From contig NZ_JAAXYC010000008.1 in the NCBI RefSeq assembly GCF_018619185.1, positions 1-64,000 of the forward strand: a DNA stretch of 64,000 bases, given 5' to 3'. Made by a program: the position numbers and the translations under genes. This DNA is from Streptomyces sp. McG3. Lineage in GTDB: Bacteria; Actinomycetota; Actinomycetes; Streptomycetales; Streptomycetaceae. This document shows positions 56,412 through 64,000 of the stretch, in pieces. The first letter of the stretch is position 1. Every line of letters begins with the position of its first letter. A model generated the notes under the pieces. That model did no database searches, was not told where the DNA came from, and worked only from the letters and a program-made list of their open reading frames with translations.

Positions 56412-56693
56412 TCAAGCGTCCACCCGCTCCTCCAGGAGAACGGTCACGCTGTCCCCCTCCTCCTTGCCGATCGCCTTGCGTACATCCGCCTTCACCGGCA
56501 GCTTGTGCGTGCCGTCGCCCAAGGCCATGAACGAACTGCGGAACGGATGACCGTCGATGGTGCCCCGGACCTTCACCAGGCCGCGGGTGCCGAAGAACTC
56601 GGCCGACCCGGGCCACACGACGTAGGTCCAGCCACCCTTCTCCGGACTCTTCCGCAGGGTCGCGGTGAACTGTTTGCCGATGGTGTTGCTCAT
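56412..56693 (-). CDS. DUF1905 domain protein
   Basis: About 93 residues from [13 protein letters not shown]; the longer frame adds 33 low-complexity residues. [40 protein letters not shown] and [12 protein letters not shown] match the DUF1905 barrel. It lacks the C-terminal YdeI part of its paralogue at 44883. It lies upstream of the esterase gene on the same strand. Confidence 0.85.
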   Translation of the reverse strand: MSNTIGKQFTATLRKSPEKGGWTYVVWPGSAEFFGTRGLVKVRGTIDGHPFRSSFMALGDGTHKLPVKADVRKAIGKEEGDSVTVLLEERVDA

Positions 56694-56925
56694 CGTGGAT
56701 ACCGCCTGTCCAGGGGCTGGCTCTGAGAAGGGCTGTCGCCGTTGCCGTTCACCAGTAGGACCGAGGAGGGCAGGAAAACTCATCGGGGACACACGACGAC
56801 CGCCGACCTTTCATGACGTCTGTCATGAACAGTGGTGACAGCCCACACCGCCCTGCCCGCTCTCCGCGGGGCAGGCTTGAGGGAAGAGAACCGGGTACAC
56901 CCGACGCCGACGGTGGGACAGGACC

Positions 56926-57606
56926 ATGCGGACCGAGAACGAGATGCTCATCGTCGAAGACCTGACGCTGCTGATGATGGACGACAAGTCCGGAGCCATC
57001 GCGGGGGCGGGCACGCTGTACTACACGCTGGGCGGCGCGGTCCTCGTGGAGCTGGGCCTCGGCGGCCACACCAGGGCCGACGAGAACGACCAGGGGCTGA
57101 ATGGTGTGAAGGTCCACGCCGTGGCCGGCCGTGCACCGTCCGATCCGCTGCTCCGGGCCGCCCACGCGAAGGTCGGGGAGCGCGTGCGCGGCGTACAGAC
57201 GCTGCTGATCGAGATCGGTACGGGGGTGGTGACGCGGGAGGCCGTCCTCGACCGGCTCGTCGAGCGGGGCGTGCTGCGCCAGGAGACCAAGAAGACGCTG
57301 GGCCTGTTCCGTACGACGTCGACGACGGTCGCGGACACCGGGTACAAGAAGGCCTTGGTGGAGAAGGTCCGGGCCGTCCTGATCGACGGTGCGGAACCCG
57401 ACGCCCGTACGGCGGCACTGGCCGGACTGCTCTCCGCGAGCGGCACCCTGCCGACCCTGCACCGCTCCATCCCGTGGTCCGGCAAGGTCTACAAGCGGGC
57501 GAAGGAACTGGAGCAGAGCAGTTGGGGCGCGGAAGCGGTGAACGCCGCGGTGATGCGGACCGTGGCGGCGGTCTCCACGGGCACGGTCGTCGCGGCCACC
57601 AGCTAG
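56926..57606 (+). CDS. GPP34 (GOLPH3-like) family protein, second copy
   Basis: A 226-residue protein: EMLIVEDLTLLMMDDKSGAI at the N-terminus, AVLVELGLGGHTRADENDQG, LIDGAEPDARTAALAGLLSA, and a C-terminal amphipathic stretch. It shares the GAEPDARTxxLxxLL signature with the protein at 36518 but is otherwise divergent, so not a recent duplicate. Function unknown. Confidence 0.88.
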   Translation: MRTENEMLIVEDLTLLMMDDKSGAIAGAGTLYYTLGGAVLVELGLGGHTRADENDQGLNGVKVHAVAGRAPSDPLLRAAHAKVGERVRGVQTLLIEIGTGVVTREAVLDRLVERGVLRQETKKTLGLFRTTSTTVADTGYKKALVEKVRAVLIDGAEPDARTAALAGLLSASGTLPTLHRSIPWSGKVYKRAKELEQSSWGAEAVNAAVMRTVAAVSTGTVVAATS

Positions 57607-57673
57607 AGCGGACGTCGGCAGGGCACAGGGCACAGGGCACAGGATCAGGAACAGGGCCGGCCCCGGTCCCGGC

Positions 57674-58552
57674 TCAGGCGGGGCGGCGGGCCATCCACGT
57701 CTCGCGGGTCGACCGTACGACGAGGTCGTCCCGGTGCCGTACGTCCTCGGGTCCGCCGCCGATGAGCCGGTCGAGCGCGGCCAGGTCCTCCGGCGAGACG
57801 CGCCCGACCAGGTTGCCGCGCATACGCTCGAAGACGAGGTACGCGTACCGGCCGGCCCCCTCGGGAAGCGGGGCGCGCAGCTCCCACGGTTCGGCGCGTT
57901 CCTGCTCGACGGAGAAGCCCGCGGTCACCAGCAGCGAGCCCCAGTCGGCCCCCCGGTGCGGCAACTGCTCGGCATGCAGGCCGTCGAGGGCCTCCCGGTA
58001 GCGGAGCTCCAGGGCACCCGGTTCCCCGCTCTCGGGCAGGAAGGTCGGCATCCCGTCCACCTCCGCGACGGCCAGCAGCCCGCCGGGACGCAGCGCGGCG
58101 CGGATGCCGGCCAGGGCGGTCGCGGGATCGTCCAGGTGGTGCAGGGACGCGGACGCCCAGACGAGGTCGGCGTCGACGATCCCGGGCAGCCCCGCACCGG
58201 CGTCGGCCTCCAGGGTGCGCACGCGGTCGCCGAGCCCTCGGTCCCGGGCCGCCGAGGTGAGCCGCTCCAGCATCTCGGGGGAGCTGTCGACAGCGGTCAC
58301 CCGGGCCGTCGGGAACCGCTCCAGCAGGGCGAACGTGCCGGTCCCGGTGCCCGAGCCGAGGTCGACGATGTTCCGGACGTCGTCACCGGCCAGGCAGGCG
58401 ATACGCCCGGTGAGCGCGGTCAGGTGGGGGGCGAAGAGGGCGGCGTCGAGGTCGAGGATCTCGGGGAGACCGTTGGGCGTCGCGGCGGAGCCGTGGGAAT
58501 GCGCCGCATGTCCGTGCTGGTGCTGGTGCTGGTGCTGATGTCCGTGAGCCAT
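57674..58552 (-). CDS. SAM-dependent methyltransferase with His-rich N-terminus
   Basis: A 292-residue class I methyltransferase: NIVDLGSGTGTGTFALLERF is motif I, TAVDSSPEMLERL motif II, DLVWASASLHHLDDPATALA motif IV, ALRPGGLLAVAEVDGMPTF motif V. The first 20 residues are mostly His and Gln (several HQHQH repeats), which could bind metal or be repeat expansion. Substrate unknown. Confidence 0.88.
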   Translation of the reverse strand: MAHGHQHQHQHQHGHAAHSHGSAATPNGLPEILDLDAALFAPHLTALTGRIACLAGDDVRNIVDLGSGTGTGTFALLERFPTARVTAVDSSPEMLERLTSAARDRGLGDRVRTLEADAGAGLPGIVDADLVWASASLHHLDDPATALAGIRAALRPGGLLAVAEVDGMPTFLPESGEPGALELRYREALDGLHAEQLPHRGADWGSLLVTAGFSVEQERAEPWELRAPLPEGAGRYAYLVFERMRGNLVGRVSPEDLAALDRLIGGGPEDVRHRDDLVVRSTRETWMARRPA

Positions 58553-58730
58553 GGAATCGAGCGTACGGGTCCTTGCGTCTCATGCATGCAATCTTGCCGA
58601 TAACGCAAGAAGATGGCGCCGGAGCCACCCTCGTACGCAAGAGATCGTGTTCCGGAGTACACAACCATTCGCGGCACGGATGGTCTTTCTGAGCAGTGAG
58701 CACGTGCGCACATCAGGGGGATGAACAGCG

Positions 58731-60155
58731 ATGAAGACTTCTCGACTCCGTACCGCTTCGGCGATCTTCGTGACGCTCGCGGCCACGGCCGCCGCCGCAC
58801 CGGCCTTCTCCGGTACGTCGGTGGCGGCCGCGCCGGTCGCCACCGCGCGTCAGCAGATCGACTTCAACGGGGACGGATACGAGGACATGTACGCCTCGGT
58901 GCCCGACGGGACCGTGTCCGGCCTCAAGAAGGCCGGGTACCTGGTGGTCTACCCGGGCGACGCGAAGGGCACCAGCCCGGCCCGGCACCGGGTGATCAAC
59001 CAGAACACGTCCGGGGTCCCCGGCACGGCCGCGGCGAACGCCCGCTTCGGCGCGGGCACGCCCGCCGACATCGACCGGGACGGGTACACCGACCTGCTGG
59101 TCCCGGCCGCCAAGGGCCCGCAGACCATTCTGTTCGGCGGCAAGGGCGGCCTCGGCACCCGGGCCGTCGAGTACCGGGGCCAGGGGTACGCGGTGGGCGA
59201 CTTCGACGGCGACGGCCGCACGGACGCTGCCTGGATCGACCACACCGAGTGGGACGGGAAGGTCGTGCTGGACGAGAACATCGGCGCGGACGGCTCGGTC
59301 GGCGGCACGCGCACGGCGCTCACCGTCAACAACGGCGCCACCGTCTTCGAGGGCGTGCAGGCCGTGGACATGAACAACGACGGCAAGGACGACCTGGTGG
59401 TGAGCACCGGCTGCAACGACGAGCCGGACTGCGGAGGGCGGTCGCTGTACCTGTCGACGGGGACGGGCTTCACCCACACGCCCATCGTCACCGCGCCCGG
59501 GACGTACCTGACGCACTCCACGGTGACGGTCGGTTCGGTCAACGGCGACGCGTACCCGGACCTGGTCTTCACCCGGCAGCCCACCGGCCTGGACAGCGAC
59601 CTGGACTTCCCGAGCAAGGGCGGCGCGGTGGCGGTCGTCCTCGGCGGCCCCAAGGGCCAGAACACCGCCGTGAAGCCGAAGTGGATCACCCAGGCCACCA
59701 CCGGAGTGCCGGGCGCCGACGAGAAGGGCGACGCCATGGGCGCGAGCGCCGCGGTGGGGGACCTGGACGGCGACGGCTACGGCGAGGTCGTCGTGGGCCT
59801 GCCGGGCGAGGACGTGGGCCCGGCCAAGGACGCCGGCGGGGTCCTGGTCTTCAAGGGCCGCGCCTCGGGCATCACGGGCGCCGATACGAAGGTGATCGGC
59901 CAGTCGACGGCGAACGTCCCCGGAGTCGACGAGAACGGCGACGCGTTCGGCGGCGAGGTCCACGTGGTGGCCCCGGCCAAGGGCGTACCGGCCACGCTCG
60001 CGGTGGCCGCCCCCGGGGAGAACACCAACCAGGGCGGCGTCTGGCTCTTCAAGGGCAGCCGCACGGGCCCGGTCACGAAGGGCAGCGTCTCCTTCGGCGA
60101 GTCGACCCTGGGCGTGACGCCGTCGGCGGTCCGCTTCGGGGGCCTGCTGGGCTGA
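58731..60155 (+). CDS. Secreted FG-GAP/VCBS-repeat protein (integrin-like beta-propeller)
   Basis: A 474-residue exported protein. Signal peptide about 1-34 (KTSRLRTASAIFVTLAATAA). Calcium-loop repeats of the DxDxDG kind recur: DFNGDGYED, DIDRDGYTD, DFDGDGRTD, DMNNDGKDD, SVNGDAYPD and DLDGDGYGE, each in an FG-GAP blade, giving a seven-blade propeller. These are abundant in Streptomyces secretomes; function is undefined. No cell-wall anchor is seen. Confidence 0.9.
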   Translation: MKTSRLRTASAIFVTLAATAAAAPAFSGTSVAAAPVATARQQIDFNGDGYEDMYASVPDGTVSGLKKAGYLVVYPGDAKGTSPARHRVINQNTSGVPGTAAANARFGAGTPADIDRDGYTDLLVPAAKGPQTILFGGKGGLGTRAVEYRGQGYAVGDFDGDGRTDAAWIDHTEWDGKVVLDENIGADGSVGGTRTALTVNNGATVFEGVQAVDMNNDGKDDLVVSTGCNDEPDCGGRSLYLSTGTGFTHTPIVTAPGTYLTHSTVTVGSVNGDAYPDLVFTRQPTGLDSDLDFPSKGGAVAVVLGGPKGQNTAVKPKWITQATTGVPGADEKGDAMGASAAVGDLDGDGYGEVVVGLPGEDVGPAKDAGGVLVFKGRASGITGADTKVIGQSTANVPGVDENGDAFGGEVHVVAPAKGVPATLAVAAPGENTNQGGVWLFKGSRTGPVTKGSVSFGESTLGVTPSAVRFGGLLG

Positions 60156-60479
60156 GGGGTTCAGGAGCCGCGCGCGTCGGCGGAAGCGGTGGCATCGCAC
60201 GTCACGTGGGTGCCGGTGGCGGAGCGCGGACCAGTGCCGGGCACTTCTGATCTTGTGGAGGGGCTGGCCGAGGGGCGATGGGGGCCGGATCGTGTGCCTA
60301 ACCGGACACTGCGTCGGTGAGGTCCGGTCCCCGCCCGTCAATAATATGGAGGTACTCACGCATAATGTGAGCCCGGGATGCGCCATGAGTGAAAAATTTT
60401 TCCTCGGCCTGCCAATTGATGGCAGAAATTCGAGTCACGAGATTTTGCCCGCACCTTCTTCGGCGAACCTGAAGCTGTG
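60156..60479. other. Gene-free, locally AT-rich boundary region
   Basis: About 320 bases between the FG-GAP gene and the toxin locus. Composition changes near 60330 to AT-richer DNA. It contains short inverted repeats (CTCAC/GTGAG near 60353-60371 and CTGCCA/TGGCAG near 60408-60424). A 32-codon plus-strand ORF at 60385 lacks support. Confidence 0.5.
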
Positions 60480-60569
60480 CTAGACGCCGGGTGTGTAGTT
60501 CTCCTCGGCCATCCAGTCCTGGCGGCTCCTTGCTTTCCGCTTCCCTCTTGGAATTCCTTGGTCGGACAT
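60480..60569 (-). CDS. Possible 29-residue small protein coupled to the immunity-like gene
   Basis: An ATG at 60569 preceded by AGGAG with seven bases spacing, the Shine-Dalgarno being formed by the last codons of the gene ending at 60573. The peptide MSDQGIPRGKRKARSRQDWM continues for nine more residues. It is basic, then acidic at its end, with no similarity I know. The strong site and tight coupling are the only support. Confidence 0.35.
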   Translation of the reverse strand: MSDQGIPRGKRKARSRQDWMAEENYTPGV

Positions 60570-60572
60570 GGT

Positions 60573-61349
60573 TCACTCCTGGCTCGCGGATCTAGGTACG
60601 CCAAGTACGGCCTCCTCGATAATCCTGGCAGCATCCTGGTCGTAGATTCGGACGCAGTCGACATCCCCCTCCGAGGTTGACAGTTGGGTCGTCGGCTGCC
60701 ATCCCAGGTGCCCACTAAATACCTCGTCGCGCTGGCCGCCTCCCTGCGGAAAAAGGCGCCTGAAGACGGGCCCTCGATTGCTATCAGAGGCGTAGAATGT
60801 GACGCGTCCTTCAACGTCCAGAGCGTCGAGAACGGTGCCGTGGAGCGTGACAACTGGGGTGTTGCTCGCATTGCCTTGCAAGCTTCCGGGGCGAAACGAG
60901 ACACCTGTCAGATCCAGGGCTCCGACATTGTCTTTCATGAACTCTCCGCCCCGCTCATACATGCGAATCAGTGGCTCGTAGAGGTCAGGGAGATCGCCAG
61001 TCCCGACTGCTGGGTTATTCAAGCGTAGTTCCGCAAGGCGTACGGCACCACGACAGGTTACCTTGACATCCCCGCTCATTCTTGCACCAAGGAATTCCTC
61101 CAATTCTTGCTCCGTGCTGGGCGAAAGTTTAAATTCTGCATCGATGTACTCCGTGATGTCGAAGAACGGCCAGGCGCTCTCGGCGGAGTATGTCTGGGCC
61201 CACAAGGAGGATCGCCTCAGATATTCTCGCATCAGTAGTCGTCGCAACATTACTTTTCCGAAGACGTCACCCCAGTCGCGTTCCCATTTCACTGCGCAGA
61301 GGCGCTCCATCACCTTGGATGCTGCTCGTTCGCCTTGTCCGTCAGTCAC
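60573..61349 (-). CDS. Probable immunity protein of the adjacent polymorphic toxin
   Basis: A 258-residue acidic protein with no signal peptide. The GTG start overlaps the stop codon of the toxin gene (GTGA), which is typical toxin-immunity coupling. The sequence includes AWPFFDITEYIDAEFKLSPS and GALDLTGVSFRPGSLQGN. I do not recognise the family. Its base composition is clearly lower in GC than the neighbouring core genes, as usual for such cassettes. The frame is intact although the toxin is broken. Confidence 0.6.
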   Translation of the reverse strand: MTDGQGERAASKVMERLCAVKWERDWGDVFGKVMLRRLLMREYLRRSSLWAQTYSAESAWPFFDITEYIDAEFKLSPSTEQELEEFLGARMSGDVKVTCRGAVRLAELRLNNPAVGTGDLPDLYEPLIRMYERGGEFMKDNVGALDLTGVSFRPGSLQGNASNTPVVTLHGTVLDALDVEGRVTFYASDSNRGPVFRRLFPQGGGQRDEVFSGHLGWQPTTQLSTSEGDVDCVRIYDQDAARIIEEAVLGVPRSASQE

Positions 61350-62982
61350 TTCAGGTCAATCCCCTTGGACCGCAGCTCCTGCTTGAGGGCCACGATAACG
61401 TCGTCAATATTTGCCAGTTGGGGCGCTACCTTGACCCGCGTAGCATCCATGCCCAATGAGCGCCAATGGTCGAACCCGCCCGTACCTTCATTGAGGGAAA
61501 GATCATGAGCTCCCGCGTCGAACGCGTCCCGGGGCCAAGCGTGATAGTAATCGACTGTCTTGCCGCCATCATTGGAGAAACTTTCCCACGCGTCCGGATA
61601 CTCGCGCAAGTAGGGCATGCCCGCCTCCATCAGGTGGCTCTCAATGTATTCATGGGCGACGAACCTTTCAAACTTGACAACTTCCGCTGGATTCAAGCTG
61701 CGTTGACTTGCAGTTTCGAGGATGGTGGCAATATCTTCGCGGGGCGTAAAATATGCCTTGCGCGCACTGCCCGGAGCATCGGACACCATGTGCTCGGTGA
61801 GGAAGCAATGCGTTCTGACACGTCTCCATGACCGGACGTGCCTTTGGCGTCGGCGCTGTGACCGCCGCTGGCGTCCGTGGGGCTGTCCCCATCCAGGCTC
61901 CCTGCCGGGAGATGGTCGCCTTGGCCGCCGCGCGGACCACTGCCAGGCGTGCCGCTGTCCACGCTGTTGGTCGGCAGGTTGTTCGCCGTGCCGCCCGGTG
62001 TCCTGTCGAGGTTCGAGGCGTCGTCGCTCGTCCGGCCGAGGTCGTTGCCGATCCGCCCTGTGTCGCTGAGGTCCGAGTCCAGCCGTGCCGTGTCGCTGCC
62101 GCCGCGTGCTCCCGCGCCGACCAACGCGGATTGTTCGGCCGGGGTGCGGGGCAGGGGGCTGTCCGCGTCCGTCCTGACGGAAGCGCCGTCCGTCGGGGAG
62201 GTGGACCACGTCGTCGCCGAGGTCGACGGCTCCGGCGGGGATCTCCGCGCCGTCCGGGAGCTTGACCGAGTTCCTCGGGATCTCGAACGCGCCGTCCGGG
62301 ATCGCCGCGCCCTCGGGCAGGTGCAGGGTGCCGTCGCCGAGCTTGAACGCACCGTCCGGCAGCGTGATCGCACCCGGCGGCAGTGTCGGGATCTCGACGT
62401 TGCCTGTGCCCTTGAGGCCGGCCATGACGTCGCTGATCTTGGTCAGGCCCGCCCCGGCGCCCTTGAAGAGGTACGTCGTCGGGTCGGCGTAGCGGCCCGC
62501 CTTGTTCGCGAACGACAGGGCCTTGGCCGCCACCGCCGCCTTGCCCGCGCCGGAGACCGCACCCCCGGAGCCGCCGGTGAAGACCGTCGTCAGGACGTTG
62601 AAGGTGACCGCGCCTCCGGCGCGGGCCGGGTTCTCGCGCCACTGGTCGTAGGCGATGAGGGCCTTGCCCGTCTCCTTCATCTCATTGCGGCGGCGGTTGT
62701 TCTCCTCGACCAGATCGCCGTCCTCGCGCCACGTCTCGTCCGCGTTCGCCTTGTCCAGGAAGGCCGAAGCCTCCTGCCTGAGCCGCTCCAGCTACGCGAC
62801 CAGCGGCTGTGCGTCGTCCGCATAGGTGCCGAGTGCGCCGGTGACGACCGTCAGGTCGGACTTCAACGCCGCCCCGCGGTCCGCGACCGGCTTGGTCGTC
62901 GCGAACAGCTGATCCGCCTCCGGCGCCTTGTAGAAGGCCTGCAGGCCGCCGATGGCGCCGACCACACCGGCGAGGAAGACCC
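61346..62982 (-). pseudogene. Decayed polymorphic toxin gene, 5'-truncated by an IS630 remnant
   Basis: The plus-side fragment (…FLAGVVGAIGGLQAFYKAPE) starts at the IS630 junction near 62982. A TAG interrupts it at about 62795 (PLVA then stop, then LERLRQEASAFLDKANADE). The frame continues through a long tract of LPDG-type repeats (GAFKLGDGTLHLPEG and similar). A duplicated GACG near 62200 shifts the frame; an Asp/Ser/Gly-rich linker then reads in the second frame (DSDLSDTGRIGNDLG). A second shift near 61825 returns to the first frame for the C-terminal domain (AHEYIESHLMEAGMPYLREY, then AGAHDLSLNEGTGGFDHW). That is the layout of WXG/ESX-type polymorphic toxins with an unnamed toxin tip. Confidence 0.75.
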
Positions 62983-63457
62983 ACGACGACGTCCGGCACG
63001 GCACGACCAGCCTGTCCGCCGCCCTGGACATCGCCTCCGGCTCGGTCATCGCACAGCGCTACCGGCGCCACCGCCACCGAGAGTTCCTCCGCTTCCTGAA
63101 AGTCATCGACACCGCAGTCCCCAAGCACCTCGAACTCCACCTGGTCCTGGACAACTACGCCACCCACAAGACCGAGCCGGTCAAGAAGTGGCTGCTGCGG
63201 CACCCCCGCTTCCACTGCACTTCACCCCCACCTCGGCCTCTTGGCTCAACCTCGTCGAACGCTGGTTCGCCGAGCTGACCTCCCGCAAACTCCGCCGCCC
63301 GGCCCACCGCAGCGTCGTCTAACTCGAACGGGACATCTGCGGCTGGATCAACGAGTGGAACAAGAACCCCAAGCCGTTCGTCTGGACGAAGACCGCCGAC
63401 GACAACCTCGACACCCTCGCCGCGTACTGCACACGAATTGACGGCTCAGGACGATAG
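62952..63457 (+). mobile_element. IS630-family transposase remnant
   Basis: The 3' half of an IS630-type transposase. THDDVRHGTTSLSAALDIAS and VLDNYATHKTEPVKKWL (catalytic Asp) are in one frame. A one-base deletion near 63214 (CACTGCAC where CACCTGCAC is expected) moves to the frame of HFTPTSASWLNLVERWFAEL (catalytic Glu). A TAA at 63320 follows, then LERDICGWINEWNKNPKPFV and the usual end. The 5' half is missing and is replaced by the toxin fragment, so it cannot move by itself. Confidence 0.85.
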
Positions 63458-63465
63458 AGGGCCTA

Positions 63466-63954
63466 TCACGTATCGAACTCGCCTACCCAGGAGCGATCCA
63501 GCAGGCGAATGGGTAGATAGTCGGACTCGACTTCGATCGGGAACCCGGCGTCGTAGGCAAGACACGTGATGGCGAGCGGGCCGAGAGCCAGGAAACCTGC
63601 GATGTCCCCAGCGCGCTCCGGTGCGCTCCAGTAGGCATTGTGGAGCTCCAAGGCCTCCACGAGTGCCTCGTTGAAGCCGTCATGGTCCTTGCGGAGAAAC
63701 TTGTAGAACAGGTTGATCGGTGGGTAGAGAATGCATTGGAGCAGGTCCCGTGGTGTGATGGTGGCGATGTCGGGATGAGAATTCTCGATTGCAGCCGTCA
63801 GCTTTTCCGGCAGCCCCGGTTGTTCGCGCCAGTAGGTCTGCAGTGCATCTACCCAGTGAAGGACGTACTCGTCCCCCTCTGCCCCAGATTCCCGAAGGAG
63901 TTCGAGCGGAATTCGGCACATCTGGTTCATTCGAGGCTGATCTCGGCAGATCAT
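63466..63954 (-). CDS. Imm49-like immunity protein (probably N-terminally truncated)
   Basis: A 162-residue protein whose C-terminus, GFLALGPLAITCLAYDAGFP then EVESDYLPIRLLDRSWVGEF, matches the end of Imm49 immunity proteins of Streptomyces toxin loci. Full-length members are longer, from memory about 250-300 residues, so either the start is beyond a frameshift near the window edge or the gene is truncated. An alternative ATG (63979) in another frame reads only about 30 residues before diverging. It is separated from its likely toxin by the IS630 remnant. Confidence 0.7.
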   Translation of the reverse strand: MICRDQPRMNQMCRIPLELLRESGAEGDEYVLHWVDALQTYWREQPGLPEKLTAAIENSHPDIATITPRDLLQCILYPPINLFYKFLRKDHDGFNEALVEALELHNAYWSAPERAGDIAGFLALGPLAITCLAYDAGFPIEVESDYLPIRLLDRSWVGEFDT

Positions 63955-64000
63955 AGTGAACCATAGTGTCGTCAGCCAATTTCCTGCGCTTACATAGAAT

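Noticed and set aside
60385..60483. A 32-codon plus-strand ORF resembling a RiPP precursor
   Set aside because: No Shine-Dalgarno, no modification genes, no recognisable leader or core; more likely chance in AT-richer DNA.

Overview
The window is high-GC actinobacterial DNA, almost certainly a Streptomyces chromosome. It carries adpA (with its TTA codon) next to orn, glmS, the desferrioxamine operon desABCD, DUF397/XRE pairs, GPP34 proteins and GTG-rich starts. From memory, the gene order from orn (11.8 kb) to the acyl-CoA dehydrogenase at 48 kb follows the S. coelicolor SCO2793-to-SCO277x neighbourhood in reverse. The two ends are accessory DNA.

Left end (1-11.6 kb) is a genomic island abutting the 3' end of a tRNA-His(GUG) gene, with a decayed tyrosine integrase beside the tRNA. 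It holds the last two genes of a Qat anti-phage system (qatC cut by the window edge, then qatD), a membrane pentapeptide-repeat protein, and a large Ser/Thr-kinase gene split by an IS5-family element. Removing that element and one copy of its TA duplication restores one reading frame of about 958 codons. The element also lies around an unrelated 114-codon passenger ORF. Then come gene remnants, a methyltransferase, and a divergent XRE regulator/small protein pair with overlapping palindromes between them.

Core part (11.6-48.5 kb): tRNA-His, orn, adpA with a 1-kb upstream region, a universal stress protein, glmS, two conserved proteins, the desferrioxamine operon with an iron box, a secreted protein inserted between desA and desF, desF with its own iron box, an MFS exporter with a HxlR regulator, a leucine-catabolism operon (carboxylase beta and alpha subunits, HMG-CoA lyase, acyl-CoA dehydrogenase) facing a TetR gene across a twin operator, GPP34, an NmrA/TetR pair, and a two-gene polysaccharide locus. 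In that locus a BcsA-like glycosyltransferase precedes an acyltransferase-SGNH-GH16 fusion. A phosphatase-like protein, a CDF transporter, a thioesterase and a second acyl-CoA dehydrogenase follow.

Right end (48.6-60.2 kb) is a run of small regulators and enzymes: AraC and VOC proteins, a UvrA-like ABC protein, an XRE/DUF397 pair, YciI, GNAT, an esterase, a second GPP34, a methyltransferase and a secreted FG-GAP protein. It includes two short repeat tracts. The last 3.6 kb is a decayed polymorphic-toxin locus: a frameshifted toxin gene truncated by an IS630-family remnant, with two probable immunity genes still open.

I saw no CRISPR array and no rRNA. The best leads are the interrupted kinase in the Qat island, the passenger-bearing IS, the acyltransferase-GH16 fusion, and the secreted protein flanked by direct repeats inside the des locus.
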